Under the pieces are notes generated by a model. The model worked only from the letters and a program-made list of their open reading frames with translations. It searched no databases and was not told the origin of the DNA. From the NCBI RefSeq assembly GCF_963678635.1, contig NC_087068.1, positions 38,837,649 to 38,901,648 of the forward strand: 64,000 nucleotides of DNA, read 5' to 3'. Positions within the stretch are counted from its first letter, which is position 1. The number at the start of each line of letters is the position of its first letter. The translations under genes were made by a program, and so were the position numbers. The DNA is from Symsagittifera roscoffensis. Taxonomy: Eukaryota; Xenacoelomorpha; Acoela; Convolutidae. Shown piece after piece: positions 29,642 through 40,915 of this stretch.

Positions 29642-30963
29642 ATGAGTGTAAATCAAAGTAGTCATTTTCGGTACGGAGCTTTTACAAATTCATCTTTGGA
29701 GATTTTTGATAAAGTCCCAATTTCAGAAACAATAATTTCATCATACATACAAGAAGTATTTCCCAGTACTTCTCTAGATGAAAGCAGTATTGAGTTTGAA
29801 TTTGAGACGGACCGTAATCTTTATTTGGATATGCGTGATACCCACCTCAGTTTAAAGCTTCAATTATTCAAAGGAAGATTTTTTGAAGCTTTTAAAAATG
29901 AAAAAGCAGAACATAAAGCAAAATCGGAGGAAGATTCAAATGAGGAACCCCAAACTTACTTAACTTATGTAAACAATCTACTACATTCTCTATTCTCAAA
30001 TTGTGAAATTTATTTTAATAATACAATGGTTTACAACGCCAATGGATTATATCCTCATGAAGCACAAATATCGAACGAATTCAACTCGTCAGCAGTGAGT
30101 AATAAAAGAATACTTGCTTGTCACGGGTATAGTTTTGAAGAATATCCGGAAGCATTTGATATGTATCCTTTCACTGATAGAGCAAATGCTTTAGGATCAG
30201 GGATAACTATTTCACTTTATGGCAGGCTTGCCATTGACTTGTTTAATTGTGAAAAATTATTACTACCAAAAACTAAAGTTCGAATTAAACTAATTCGAGC
30301 TAGACCTAATTTTTACATGCTGTCTGATAATCCAAAAGTTAGTCTGAAAATTGATGATTGTTCACTGTTTACAAGAAGAGTTTTAGTAGCTGAACCTAAT
30401 CATCATTATTTGCAATGGAATCTGAAAAAGGATTCTGCTCATTACAATTACATGGAAACTATAGCAAGAACCTTTATCATTTCATCTCGTCAAAACCAGT
30501 TTATTCAGGAAAATGTCTTCAATAATGCCCCAATCAGAAGGATAGCTGTTGCAATGAATACAAGTTCGCCTGTTGCGGCATCTTTTTATGAAAATCCTTT
30601 CAATTATCAACAATTTCATTTGAGAGAGCTTACAATTATTCGGGGCGGAAGAGCAATTATTTCATTAGATACAACTTCTCCTTGTCGACCCTATGTTACA
30701 ACAATGAAATAATGCAGTTTAACGAAGATTTTCCAGCTCTTCTTATGGGAGATTTTCAAAATCACTATATTCTAGTTTTCGACTTGACTTCACTACAGGA
30801 TGCCGCTGAACACTTGCATTGTCCAGAACTTAGTGGAGAAAGCTTGAGATTAGAAATGTTTTTCCAATTTACCTTGGAGCAAGTAACGGAAGTGATAGTC
30901 TTGGGAGAAAGACTATCAAATATTCAAACTGACAAATTCGGAACAGTCGTTAAAAATGTTTAG
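29642..30963 (+). CDS. Major capsid protein (copy C), split only at TAATG
   Basis: The best capsid copy. The first frame is 356 intact codons (29642-30712) from MSVNQSSHFRYGAFT through LHSLFSNCEIYFNN and FDMYPFTDRANALGSG to RPYVTTMK. Its TAA (30710-30712) overlaps an ATG (30712-30714) that opens the final 83 codons, MQFNEDFPALLMGDF to TVVKNV (TAG 30961-30963). By family pattern these are two parts of one double jelly-roll protein of about 440 residues, separated by a -1 shift. Reinitiation at TAATG is conceivable, but a fixed frameshift is simpler. Confidence 0.85.
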
Positions 30964-31312
30964 TTTTTTTGAGTTTTCAGGTTTCTATAAAAATATTGTA
31001 ACTTTTTTGGGACTTTTTTTTGTTATTATCTCTGTACTATCTATTTTGTTTTTCTTCAGACCTAACGCTCCAGAAAAAATAGAGGAGGAATGCTGTTTAG
31101 TTGAAAACCCGAGACAATTCTTCAACCTAGACTGTAAAGCAGTGTTCAATAAACTTTGTCCACTACATAAGGCTTGTGTATGGGACTTTGTTGATTCAAT
31201 TCCTAAATGTGTGTGAGTCATTATTCTTTCTTGTTTTTAACCTAAAGTACACTATCAAACTATCAATTTCATTTTTAGCTGTAAATCAGTCTACAATTGC
31301 AAAGATGGATAA
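30956..31312 (+). CDS. Single-TM, Cys-rich small protein, spliced (copy C)
   Basis: The only copy with a start: ATG at 30956, overlapping the capsid stop in ATGTTTAG. The N-terminus is short and Phe-rich, with a TM segment TFLGLFFVIISVLSILFFF and a Cys-rich region. The 66-nt intron 31213-31278 (GTGAGT...TTTTTAG) leads to a short exon with two more Cys and a TAA at 31310-31312 overlapping the protease ATG. No internal stop or frameshift. Function unknown; conservation of Cys spacing across the intron suggests a disulfide-bonded domain. Confidence 0.62.
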
Positions 31313-31701
31313 TTTTTCACTTTTGCAAATTTTTGAAAGAATTCCAGAGCTCAGGTTCAAGTACATGGGATCATACCCTTTTGATACGTACCTCAACTAA
31401 CAAAATACTCTTTTGCAATTATTAACTCAGCCCCAAGCAATGATAGAGGAGAACACTGGATTATGATTGCTCGACTGGATAACAGCTACTACTTTGCAGG
31501 TTCTTTGGGAAGAAAGAGATCAACTTACCCCTTTTTGACAAAAAAGTTTCGACAAATGGTTCCTCGAAAGCTACAAAAGACTGATAATTTGTGTGGTTTT
31601 TACGCAATTTATTCAGCATTTCTCCTTTTAAACTCTACCAGAAGAACTTGAATAATGTTCATGATGTGTATGTATTGAATTTTATCAGTAATGTTATGTA
31701 A
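31305..31701 (+). pseudogene. Adenain-like cysteine protease (copy C)
   Basis: Same two frameshifts and FAGSLG change as A and B. It has His-Trp and NLCGFYAIY intact, with FERIPE for IERIPE near the start. Ends TAA 31699-31701. Confidence 0.82.
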
Positions 31702-32755
31702 AAGTGACTTTTTTGTTTTTAAGTGTAAATTTTTGCAGTAATTTTACTATACGATGTAGTGAATTGTTTAATTATTTATGTAATTTAACTTTTTAAATTC
31801 CCTAAATTTTTTACGAAAAGCATCATAGCAACTAACACGTTGATGAAATACGGAGAATGATGATGGAATATGGTTGTTGTAGTCCCCCAATTGAAAGAAT
31901 TAACGATAGAGTAGATAAATTTACGAAAACTGTAACCAATTTCTAGTAAATTGTATAATTTTCTTAAAAGTTTAATCTGAGAAAGATGGAAAAATTATTA
32001 CACAAAAATATCAGAACCAAAAAAAACTTTTACCGTAGTAGAGCAATTGATAAATTTGGATGATAATTTTTAGGAAAATTTGGAAATTTCAAAGAATTTT
32101 TTAAGGATTATAGACAAAGTGATGAAAGAGAACTGAAATGAATCGTAGCAAGAAATATGACAGAATAAATAAACCAGTTGAGGTAAAAATAAGTGAGATA
32201 AATATATGAAAAAAAGATAAAATAAGTCATAAAATTAACAAGTATAATGAACCTGTCATCCGTTCTCCAGATAACCTGGGGAAAAAAGATTAAGTGGGTT
32301 ATAAAAGTAATCAACCGTGAGGAGCTGTCAAGATTCCCCTGATATCCCGTGGAGCGGAATAACTAACCTGTCAAAGACAATCCCCTCTTGACAATTTTCC
32401 CCAGATAACCTGAGGGAAAATAAATAACACGAAATAAGAATTTAAGATTCTTTCGAGAAAAAAAATATTCTGTGATATATTAGTTTATGATCCCATAGTC
32501 TAAATCGAAACTTAATTTTTGTTAAAACTTACCATCTGAAACTTACCATCCAATTTTTTTTCGATTGTTTAATATAAAATTGTTTTTTCAAGATAAAAAA
32601 GTATTTGCAAGTAAAGCTTAAAAACATTTCAAAAAATTTTCTGAAACTTACCTTCTGAAACTTACCATACCGAATTGTTGTAAGACAAGGTAGCCCTTAC
32701 ATATCACAAATCGTAGAAGTTGACTGAGAAACGCAAATATTGGCAAAATCAAGTC
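31702..32755. other. Polinton 3' region (copy C)
   Basis: No gene. It contains the conserved iteron-like block (about 32250-32430) with paired CCAGATAACCTG and ACCTGTCA words. A deletion of about 20 bases lies near 32024 relative to A and B. Confidence 0.5.
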
Positions 32756-32865
32756 AAAAAACTCGGGTGCCAAAATTTTTTTGAAACTTACCATCTGAAA
32801 CCTTACCATCTTAATACATAGGAAACCTACCATCGTAATACATTAGGAATCCAACATATACTACT
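32756..32865 (-). repeat. Right Polinton TIR of copy C with flank CATACC
   Basis: On the minus strand it starts AGTAGTATATGTTGGAT, identical in those 17 bases to the left end at 3850. It is followed by CATACC (32866-32871) and the same host flank as at 23543. Confidence 0.88.
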
Positions 32866-33763
32866 CATACCACGACTATTTTAATAGTTTCTACGACCTT
32901 TGTTCTAAACAAAAGATACTAAGAGCATTTTTTCCCTTTTTGACTGCATGCGGTTCTAACCGGGTTGATACTTTTAATTGACTGTCAGCATAGAGTTGGG
33001 TGACTGCAACTCCGCGGAAAATTTTGATAAGATACTTGAAAACAATTTTTTTCATCTACTTTTCAAATCAAATTAAAAATCCTGGCAATCGAAAACAGCC
33101 ATAGAATATTAAAGTCTACCCTATGAATAATTGTACAAACATATGGCTAAAAATCAGAAAGCATAAATTTCTTTTAAGTTTTCATAATTTCCTGCCAAAA
33201 TTTCATTTTGTTTGGTTTTTGTGGCAACTTCAAAAATTCATATCAAGTTTAAGGTAGTTTTCAAAAAGACCGGATCAAGTTAATATCCACTTAAGGTCCA
33301 AAAGAGCAAGCAGCATATATAAATTTTCCCTTCAATAAGAAAAATTTTAAGAGTTATCTTTTTGGAATCTGAATCACGGCTGGAAAGTTTTTGCCGTTCG
33401 AGCATTTTGCGGTTCCTACTGCTGGTCGAAAATCCACGCTATTCCATTGTTACTAACCACCCTTACAGAAGGTTCGAAAACGAAATAAATGGGAACAAAG
33501 AGAATATTTGTTTCATAAATGTTATGTAAATTTACTCTGAAAAACCCAAATTTAACTGATCGTTATCTAACAATCTGATATCAATTTGTTTGAAAACAAT
33601 CAAAACTGGACTGTTTCGATGATCTTTTCAACTCCAGCCCCGAAAAATAGAATTTCACGCGCATGTGCTTGTTTATAAAAAATTAGTATATATAATATTG
33701 AATTTAAGCATTCCAAAGCAACTCCAACATCCTCAATCAAATAATTTTTCAGGACAAAAAAAC

Positions 33764-34655
33764 CAATGATAACATCTACTCGAGGTAAAATTTAGGTTTA
33801 TGATGCATAAAACGCATGAAAAACATTAAAAACTAAATTAGCTGAAAATCTTGACATTCTATAGTATACATGCATGGACACTCCAATTGAATTTTTATCA
33901 TTTTTATGAGTACCACCTTAGAAGCAATCTTATTTAATTTACAAGGCAGCATTTTGTGATATTTTGTGAAGTTTTGAATTGAAATTTTGAGGTTTTGAAA
34001 CAATAATTAAAAACAAGCTGATATAAAAAAATTATTCCTTCATTATATAGTGGAAAAAAATTTGCCGTTGATAGTGCTAGAGTTCAATCCTTCATAACAA
34101 CTATTAAATAAAAAAACTGAAATATCTCCAGTTCTTCTTAATTTTTACATAAACTCCTGAAAAGACTAGATCTACAATAATCTAGACATAAATAGGCAAA
34201 TTTTTTTCCCAGAAGCAGCTCGCAAAGAGTAAATCAAGGGAAAATAGGCACTTTTCTATAAATAAATTTTCATTTATGTTTGAAAAATGTCTATAATACG
34301 TTGCAAAAGATAGAATACCTGATTAATTTCATTGGGATAAGTTTTTCAAAATTTTAAATGGTACTAATGAATGAGCATTTTAATTAAATCAAAAGCAAAA
34401 ACAAACTGCCTCTGTAATTATTTTTAAACTCCATAAAACATCCAAAAAAATCTAATATCACAATTGGTTAATTTTAAAGGTTTTCGTCTCAATGTATCAA
34501 AATTGGGAGCAAAATTGGTTGGGAAAAAAACCACTTCGAAATCTTGGCCTCTTTATAATCAAGTAATTTACTAATAAATCATTCAAAAAACATATGTTTC
34601 TCGAAACGAAAGCAACAGTGCTCATTTCAAAGTCAACTTGAACTATATGAATTTT
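33764..34655. other. Intergenic host DNA
   Basis: AT-rich sequence between the duplicated flank and the 3' end of the receptor gene. No ORF, repeat relationship or RNA gene seen. Confidence 0.5.
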
Positions 34656-36363
34656 TTAGGCCAGCATAAACATGCCAATAATGAGTGAACCTATGATATT
34701 CAGTATAAAGAAAAGCCGATCAACAAAAAGAGCGAATTGTTTCCACAGATAATCATTGTTTTCCTCGCTGTCCAGAAACACAGCACGTTCAACAACGTCC
34801 TTTAATCTCAACTCTAAAAATTCCTCTTCTTCTCCGCGGGGGTCTCTATAGGAATCAGTAGGTCCGGTTAGAGTTTCCCAAGTTTTGTTCTCTTTGGCGT
34901 TGTCATTGTTGCGTTTGCTGCTGTGATCATTAGTTTTGTTATCTATCTTAAATCTAATCTTCTTGTTCTTTCCAAGATTAAAAGACGTTTTTAAATCAGT
35001 GGTTTTTTTCAGTCCGAGAAAAGTTTTCTTGAGCTCACAGGGTCTCAATCCGAAACACCACATTAACCTGTGCGATATGAGGCATCTGGTCTTGTACCCC
35101 ATTTTGAGTTTTCCGCCGAGAAAATGGATGTTCATAACTGAAAAAAAAGATTCAACAAGAAAGTTATGCCATTTTAGTTCTGAACAACTTGGAATGTGTT
35201 TCCAAATTTGAATTTGTTTTCATAAAAAGAAACAGATAGATTTTTTTTTCATTCTGTTATCAGTTTTTTTCAAATCCTTGTCATGTTTTTTTTGCAGAGC
35301 CTAATTTTTAATAGCAAACAACTAGAATCGAACACCAAAACTAAAACTCTGAATATAAAAAAAAGAGGTAGAAAATTCAGATTGATAATCTCACCCAAAA
35401 TAGTCAGGAATGCATTGACTGATATCTGAATAACGGTCATTGTTAGAAGAAATGCAATCCTTGGAATATGCAGGGAACTGGCCGGGAGAAAACTGGTAAT
35501 AGTTGCACAAGACACTGTTTGTGCTAAGAGCATTGTTATTGCAAACGATACTTTTTCACCCGAGTCAACAGGAACGAGAAATACTGCTCCCGAGAAAATG
35601 TAAGTGGTGAGAAGAGGCGTTGTGAACACAACTGAATAGAAGTAATGACGCCTCTTGAGTTTCAGACGCATGCCGAGATTACGGTATTCATCGACTGAAA
35701 CAAGTTCAAACTCTGATAATAATGTCTAGATCGCATTTAATTTTCATGGATGAAAATTGATTATAATGGATGGAAATATATTGTCTACATAACCCATTAT
35801 TGGTGCAAATTTAGGTTGCGAAAATAAAATATTGCCCTTTGATTAAATTATTTGCATAACAACAAAAATCATTAAATATAAATGAAGCAGGAGATGAAAG
35901 TGGGCCTTAAAGAAAATTCAGTAAATTTTACGAAGCAACTTAAGTTAAAACAAAATTTTTCGTCATTGAGAAACGTTAAGCTTACAATACTCACAACCTT
36001 ACAGTGTTTTTGTTTCGGTCAATCGGTCAATTTTCATTGATGAAACAGTTATATATCAAAGCCTTGCTGAAAAACTACACGAAAAAAATTGAAGAAAAAA
36101 ACACATTTTTTAACCCTCCTAAGAATGTTTTTTGTTAGATGGAAGAATTAACAAAGCAATTTTTTCAATGCTTACAAAATTGAATGTTTTTTTTTGCTTA
36201 AGTAAGCAAGCCGGAAGTTTATCTATGAATCTATGATGCTTGTACCTGGTTCAATTTCTCGCAGGTAGCTGTATAAGGTAACTGGCCGTATAAGTTCCCA
36301 TTCCTCGTGTTCTTTGTAGTATAGCAAATTAAGATGATCTGTGCTTCCAATAATGTCGTCAAA
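34656..36363 (-). CDS. Cys-loop ligand-gated ion channel, 3' half (three exons)
   Basis: Minus-strand exons 36246-36363, 35395-35694 and 34656-35137, with introns of 551 and 257 nt that have GT..AG ends (donors GTACAA and GTGAGA; acceptors preceded by T-rich tracts) and keep the frame. Exon 1 is the end of the ligand-binding domain (EEWELIRPVTLYSYLREIE). Exon 2 holds TM1 (YFYSVVFTTPLLTTYIFSG), TM2 (GEKVSFAITMLLAQTV, with the Glu before Lys typical of cation-selective nicotinic-type channels and a Leu at the 9' position) and TM3. Exon 3 has the post-TM3 NIHFLG, a charged cytoplasmic loop of about 100 residues, TM4 (FFILNIIGSLIIGMFM) and TAA 34656-34658. 5' exons lie upstream and may cross the N gap. 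No lesion seen. Confidence 0.88.
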
Positions 36364-37963
36364 CTCTCAACATAAAATTAAAACAGATTGAAATATTTTC
36401 CGAAATTTGAATAAAAATTTAGATTAAAAAATATTTAATCTTAAAAAATGTGTACTTTGTTTATGAGCGAAGCCCCGAATGCGCAGAGAGATTTTTTAAG
36501 TTTTAATAATGCTTCAGAAAAAATATCGATTAAAAATTTTCCACTGAATAATTCCTCTAAACGTAATAATAAAAAGAAACAAGTGGCATTTATCGCATCT
36601 GTTAATTGCATTGCAATTAGCTACGCGCAATTAGCTACGCGCCAGAGTTGATACGCGCCAATGAAATGTTCGAAGTTGCACACGCCTCAATTATTGCAAA
36701 ATAGCCGAAGTCTTTGGAAAACACATTTTACGAAGAGCAATGAAAAATTTAATATCTTTTTACAATTGGGCTCGAAATAGCAAGTTAGTTCAGACGGTAA
36801 AAAGACCACTCTATGCATATTCAGTCCCTTTTTTTAAAAGTTGCAACAAAAACTGTTGGTAAATGTCACTTTAATAAAACATTTTCATTCTGCACGTTTT
36901 TGGATGATACCCGCATGGTAGGTTTCGATATGGACATTTCGGATCAACAGAAAAAGGATACACAATTAAATTTAAAATTTTTTGTCGAAATGCATTTTTT
37001 ATACCGAATAATCGATCAAAATCAGTAAAAACTGTAGAAAACATCAGGGTTATTTTGCCTGCCGAATCATTTAAACGCTTCAAAACCTTTTGAAATTTTC
37101 TTATACTCCTCTGAACTATCTTTTTCAAATTTTGGCAATTAATTCAAAAAGTAGAAATGATTAAAAACATATTTTTTAACCTCCAATGCGCAATTTCAAA
37201 ATCAAGTTATAAAATATCGCTTCCTCCATTGCATTATTTGAAAGAACGAGCTTGCTTCAAGTTAACTTGAAACAACTGTTGATTCGAATGGTTTCGCTAA
37301 TGCGCTACTGTTGAAAAATTGGAAAATTTAGTCATTAAAAAATTTCAAATTAGCCATACAGCCGATATTCAAACCTCCATATATTTAGAAAAATGGAAGC
37401 AGATCAAAATTTCTTTTACTATGAAGTCAGTTAATTTGATAGAATAGGAGATTAAATACTCTGTGTAAATACCTCATTTCGATACAACAAATTGGAAGAA
37501 ATCAAACTGTTAACAATCAAAATATGGTTTTTGGCCATGTCCCAAAAACTGGATTGCGTTGAATTTTTGAGCCTGTGAAAAATGAAAAAGGTTTGAAAGA
37601 ACAAAACACGCCAATAACGGCTGCTAAAATGTAATCTGCTTGTTTCATTTGATTAAAATTTTCTTCTGAAAGGCTGACCTGCTAAGTGCTATAAAAGTGA
37701 ACATCAAAAAATATGATGTCAACAGTCCTTCAACTTGAACAAAAACACTTTTAATTTTCAAAAGTTAGGGACCAAAGAAACGTTCAGAATTTGATTTTTT
37801 AGGTTCTTTTTTTGACGAAGATGTAAATTTGTTAGCATAAACGGGAAATTGAAGAGCACATGATGTATAATATAATGTAGTAAAACAACAAATATGATTA
37901 ATTCAATCGAAGTTGGCCGCTAAACAACATTATAATTATTAATGATAAGCTAAATGCGAGAGT

Positions 37964-38006
<43 letters not shown>

Positions 38007-38262
38007 TTGTGACTTGAGACCCCCAATACTTTTTTAAAATGCTAGTTGGTCATTTAAATGTACTGAAAACTTAATAAAGTCGAGATTGTATTTAGTGTTC
38101 AGCAAGGGAAGTTTTCGCAGTCTTAGTTTTCTAGATAGGCAAACCATTGGACCTGCCGATTTAATTTTATTCAACTTATCTTTTTTTATCAGACAGTTCG
38201 TTTTTTGTTACAAAAAAAATGAAAACTGACACGAAGTCATTTCATTTGGGTTTCATGTCAAG
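36364..38262. other. Intergenic or intronic host DNA with (AT)n
   Basis: Probably upstream introns of the receptor gene. A minus-strand stretch near 36910-36960 codes VYPFSVDPKC, faintly like the Cys-loop consensus, but no convincing splice sites frame it. An (AT)n microsatellite lies at about 37968-38002. No other feature seen. Confidence 0.4.
37968..38002. repeat. (AT)n microsatellite
   Basis: About 17 uninterrupted AT dinucleotides. Confidence 0.95.
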
Positions 38263-38462
38263 NNNNNNNNNNNNNNNNNNNNNNNNNNNNNNNNNNNNNN
38301 NNNNNNNNNNNNNNNNNNNNNNNNNNNNNNNNNNNNNNNNNNNNNNNNNNNNNNNNNNNNNNNNNNNNNNNNNNNNNNNNNNNNNNNNNNNNNNNNNNNN
38401 NNNNNNNNNNNNNNNNNNNNNNNNNNNNNNNNNNNNNNNNNNNNNNNNNNNNNNNNNNNNNN
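38263..38462. other. Assembly gap, 200 N
   Basis: Exactly 200 N, the usual placeholder for a scaffold gap of unknown size. Frames that cross it are meaningless. Confidence 0.98.
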
Positions 38463-39957
38463 CTTTTTCAATTTTTCAAAAATAAATATAATTCGGATAA
38501 TTGAGAAAAACTAACGCATATGATGCTTATAAGATGCCTTGTGAAGACAGAACAGTCGGCAATAATTGTAATCAGATTTCAATGGTGTGTCGTTGGTTAA
38601 AACTGAAACCACACTGTGAAATTCGAGCAAAATTGACAAAAAAAAAACGAATTTGAAACATACTCGAATGGGATGTGAATTGACAGGCCGTGATTAAATA
38701 TTGCAAAAAAAATACGTTTTTTTCAAGCAGAAAATTTTTTCCGAATAAATAAATGGTTAAAATCAATTTGTCAAGGTATGCTTCAAATTGATTTTTTTTG
38801 TTTGTAAATTCCATTATCTACTCAACAAAAACTTCATGAATTGAATAATTTTTGCATGTAAATTGTAATTTTTTAAAAAAATTAATTATGACTTAATTCA
38901 ATAGCTCAAAGTATTCACAAAAAAACTTAAAGCAGTTTTGGAAAATTTTGAGCTTTTAGAAAATTATTTTCGTTTTTTTTTTCCTGAAACAATCGTTAGA
39001 GTTTTATTGATTTCCTTAAATTACTTCTCTAAAGCTAATTTCATTTCCTGGAATATCTGAAAGTCATCGCTAGACATAAACATTTGAGATATGATAAAAG
39101 TATGACATGTGTGAGCCATAGATTGCGAATTTTATGAGCGGCATTTTTTGTCAGCCCAATTTTTTAGAACCATGTAGAAAGATAACATACGCCACAAGTC
39201 TCACTGAATTTGTTAATTTGCATTCTTATCAGGTCACAGAATAAATTATTTTGATTGTTTCATCTCAGTTTTTACCTCCTAACGTAATTTCAGCTCTTAA
39301 GTGTAACCTCGGCCAGGTTTTCGAAAAAAAAACAAATTTTAGATTTTTTCCTTTTTATGTTCTGAAATGAATGATTGGTTCATCTTTGTTTACCTTGCAT
39401 TATTTCTGTAAAATGAACTTGTGAAAATGACCGCAATAAGTTGTTTCCAAACGCTATTTTACATACAGAGTTATTTACAAAAATTTACAAAAACAAATCT
39501 GAATTGTATCGAACTTGTATCATAAGGCCAGCACGGCCCGTTTCTTGTTGCCTCAATGAGCAGAAAACCAAAAACATTTTTGAATTTCTTAGATTGTTCT
39601 GAATCAATGGCTCTCTCTATTTAGTTTTCAATGTACACCTTTTTGGCAGTTTTTTCACCCATAATCTTTCAACCACCAAGATTCAGTATTAGTCAGTAAA
39701 AAAAATCTTCAAAGCCTGTTATATAAAGTCGTGTTCTTTGCAAAAAACAAATATGCAAGAAGCGTTTTCCACTTTTTACCCAAACCGATTCATGATTCCG
39801 GAATTTGCAAGGTTGTCCGTATTTCTATATTTTACCTTGACTCAATTTAACACCTGGGCCGTTTTTCATAAAATTAATACGCTAAAAGTCGAAAACCAAG
39901 TTAAACGTAGCAGGGTAGAACAGCAGCAGTAGTTGTCTAAAATGCGGAAAAAATAAG

Positions 39958-40090
39958 AGTATATGTTGGATGCAATCAGAGGGGGCGTTGTTGGAGATCT
40001 CCAATGTTTTAGGATATTTTACTGGTTTCAGAGCTTCAGATGGTAAGATGGTAAGTTTCAAAAAAATTTTGACGCTCGAGTTTATGATAA
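39958..40090 (+). repeat. Left TIR of a second Polinton
   Basis: AGTATATGTTGGAT followed by a G-rich spacer, then GATGGTAAGATGGTAAGTTTC and GACGCTCGAG, parallel to 3850-4238. A diverged duplicate is at about 42736-42860. PolB fragments follow in the same relative orientation as in the first element. Confidence 0.7.
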
Positions 40091-40299
40091 CAACAATGTT
40101 TAAGATGATCTACACCAATTCTTAAGGGTCCATGTATAACAAAATGTATGACTAATGTTTTAACCAACTGATTTTATGTTGAAACGATAGTGAAACCTAT
40201 TGAAATTTCGAGAAAAAAAAATGTTTTTTGAGAAAACAAATTGAACTATGAAGAAAGAATAAAATTTATTCCTTCGTATGGGTTTTCACTTTAGGTTAC

Positions 40300-40915
40300 T
40301 ATTTAAACTTACAAATTCAATGATTTGGATTTGATTTCAACACCAGTAATTTTTCCTTTTTTTGGGTAAAAGTAACAGATTTTTTTTAGTTTGTTCATAT
40401 GTTCAGACTAAACGGTTGGTTGTTATGAATCGACGATTCATTGACTTCAAGTTTACACCCTAGTTAAGAACTTGTCGGTATTAGACAAGGTTTTTAAACT
40501 ATATTCAATGATCATCAAATTGAACAGTTCTACTTAGTATACGTCTTTTTTCACGTCATTCATTCGGTTGAAAAACTTGCTTTGTGTGTTTTTTCATCAC
40601 TAAGATATTTGGTTACTGTGTGTCTCATTTTTCGGCAAAATTTGATAACCGTACGAGTTGTTACCCAGAAGCTTCATCGTCTCTGCGACAACTCTAGAGC
40701 GTGGATTCTCATCTCTTTCTCGTCGAGCATCAACAACAGACTGAACAAAGTTGTTGAAGGCGTGTACTGATCTATTCGATAAATTTTTGTAGATTGAAGC
40801 CCAAGTCCTAGATACAAGTTAAGAAGGGGGCTTACGTTAGTGTCATTCTTCAATTTAAAGCTTGAATTCAGCATTTGTTGTACATTTTTCAATGAATCTG
40901 TTTCTCCGACCAATT
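40300..40915 (-). pseudogene. PolB C-terminal fragment (second Polinton, unit 1)
   Basis: On the minus strand NSSFKLKNDTNVSPLLNLYLGLGLQ is followed, after stops, by a KLLGNNSYGYQ motif B near 40660. Degraded sequence then runs towards the TIR. It is homologous to 4407-5476 with many stops and deletions. Confidence 0.75.

Larger units (their letters stand above)
24434..33763 (+). repeat. Copy C: tandem segmental duplicate of Polinton right part plus flank
   Basis: It starts at an internal point equivalent to 9991 (ATGAGTTGGG) and ends at the host point equivalent to about 24430 (CAGGACAAAAAAA). The junction lies in a run of A, giving about five bases of microhomology. It lacks PolB, the left-arm genes and the internal B block, and has lost about 350 bases around the ATPase start. 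It is thus a segmental duplication and not a second insertion. A haplotype-joining assembly error is the alternative. Confidence 0.85.

Noticed and set aside
24434-33763. Second independent Polinton insertion
   Set aside because: It starts inside a gene, has no left TIR and includes 0.9 kb of the same host flank after the right TIR, so it is a segmental duplicate.
38219-38485. ORFs across the N run
   Set aside because: Unknown bases only; no evidence of coding.
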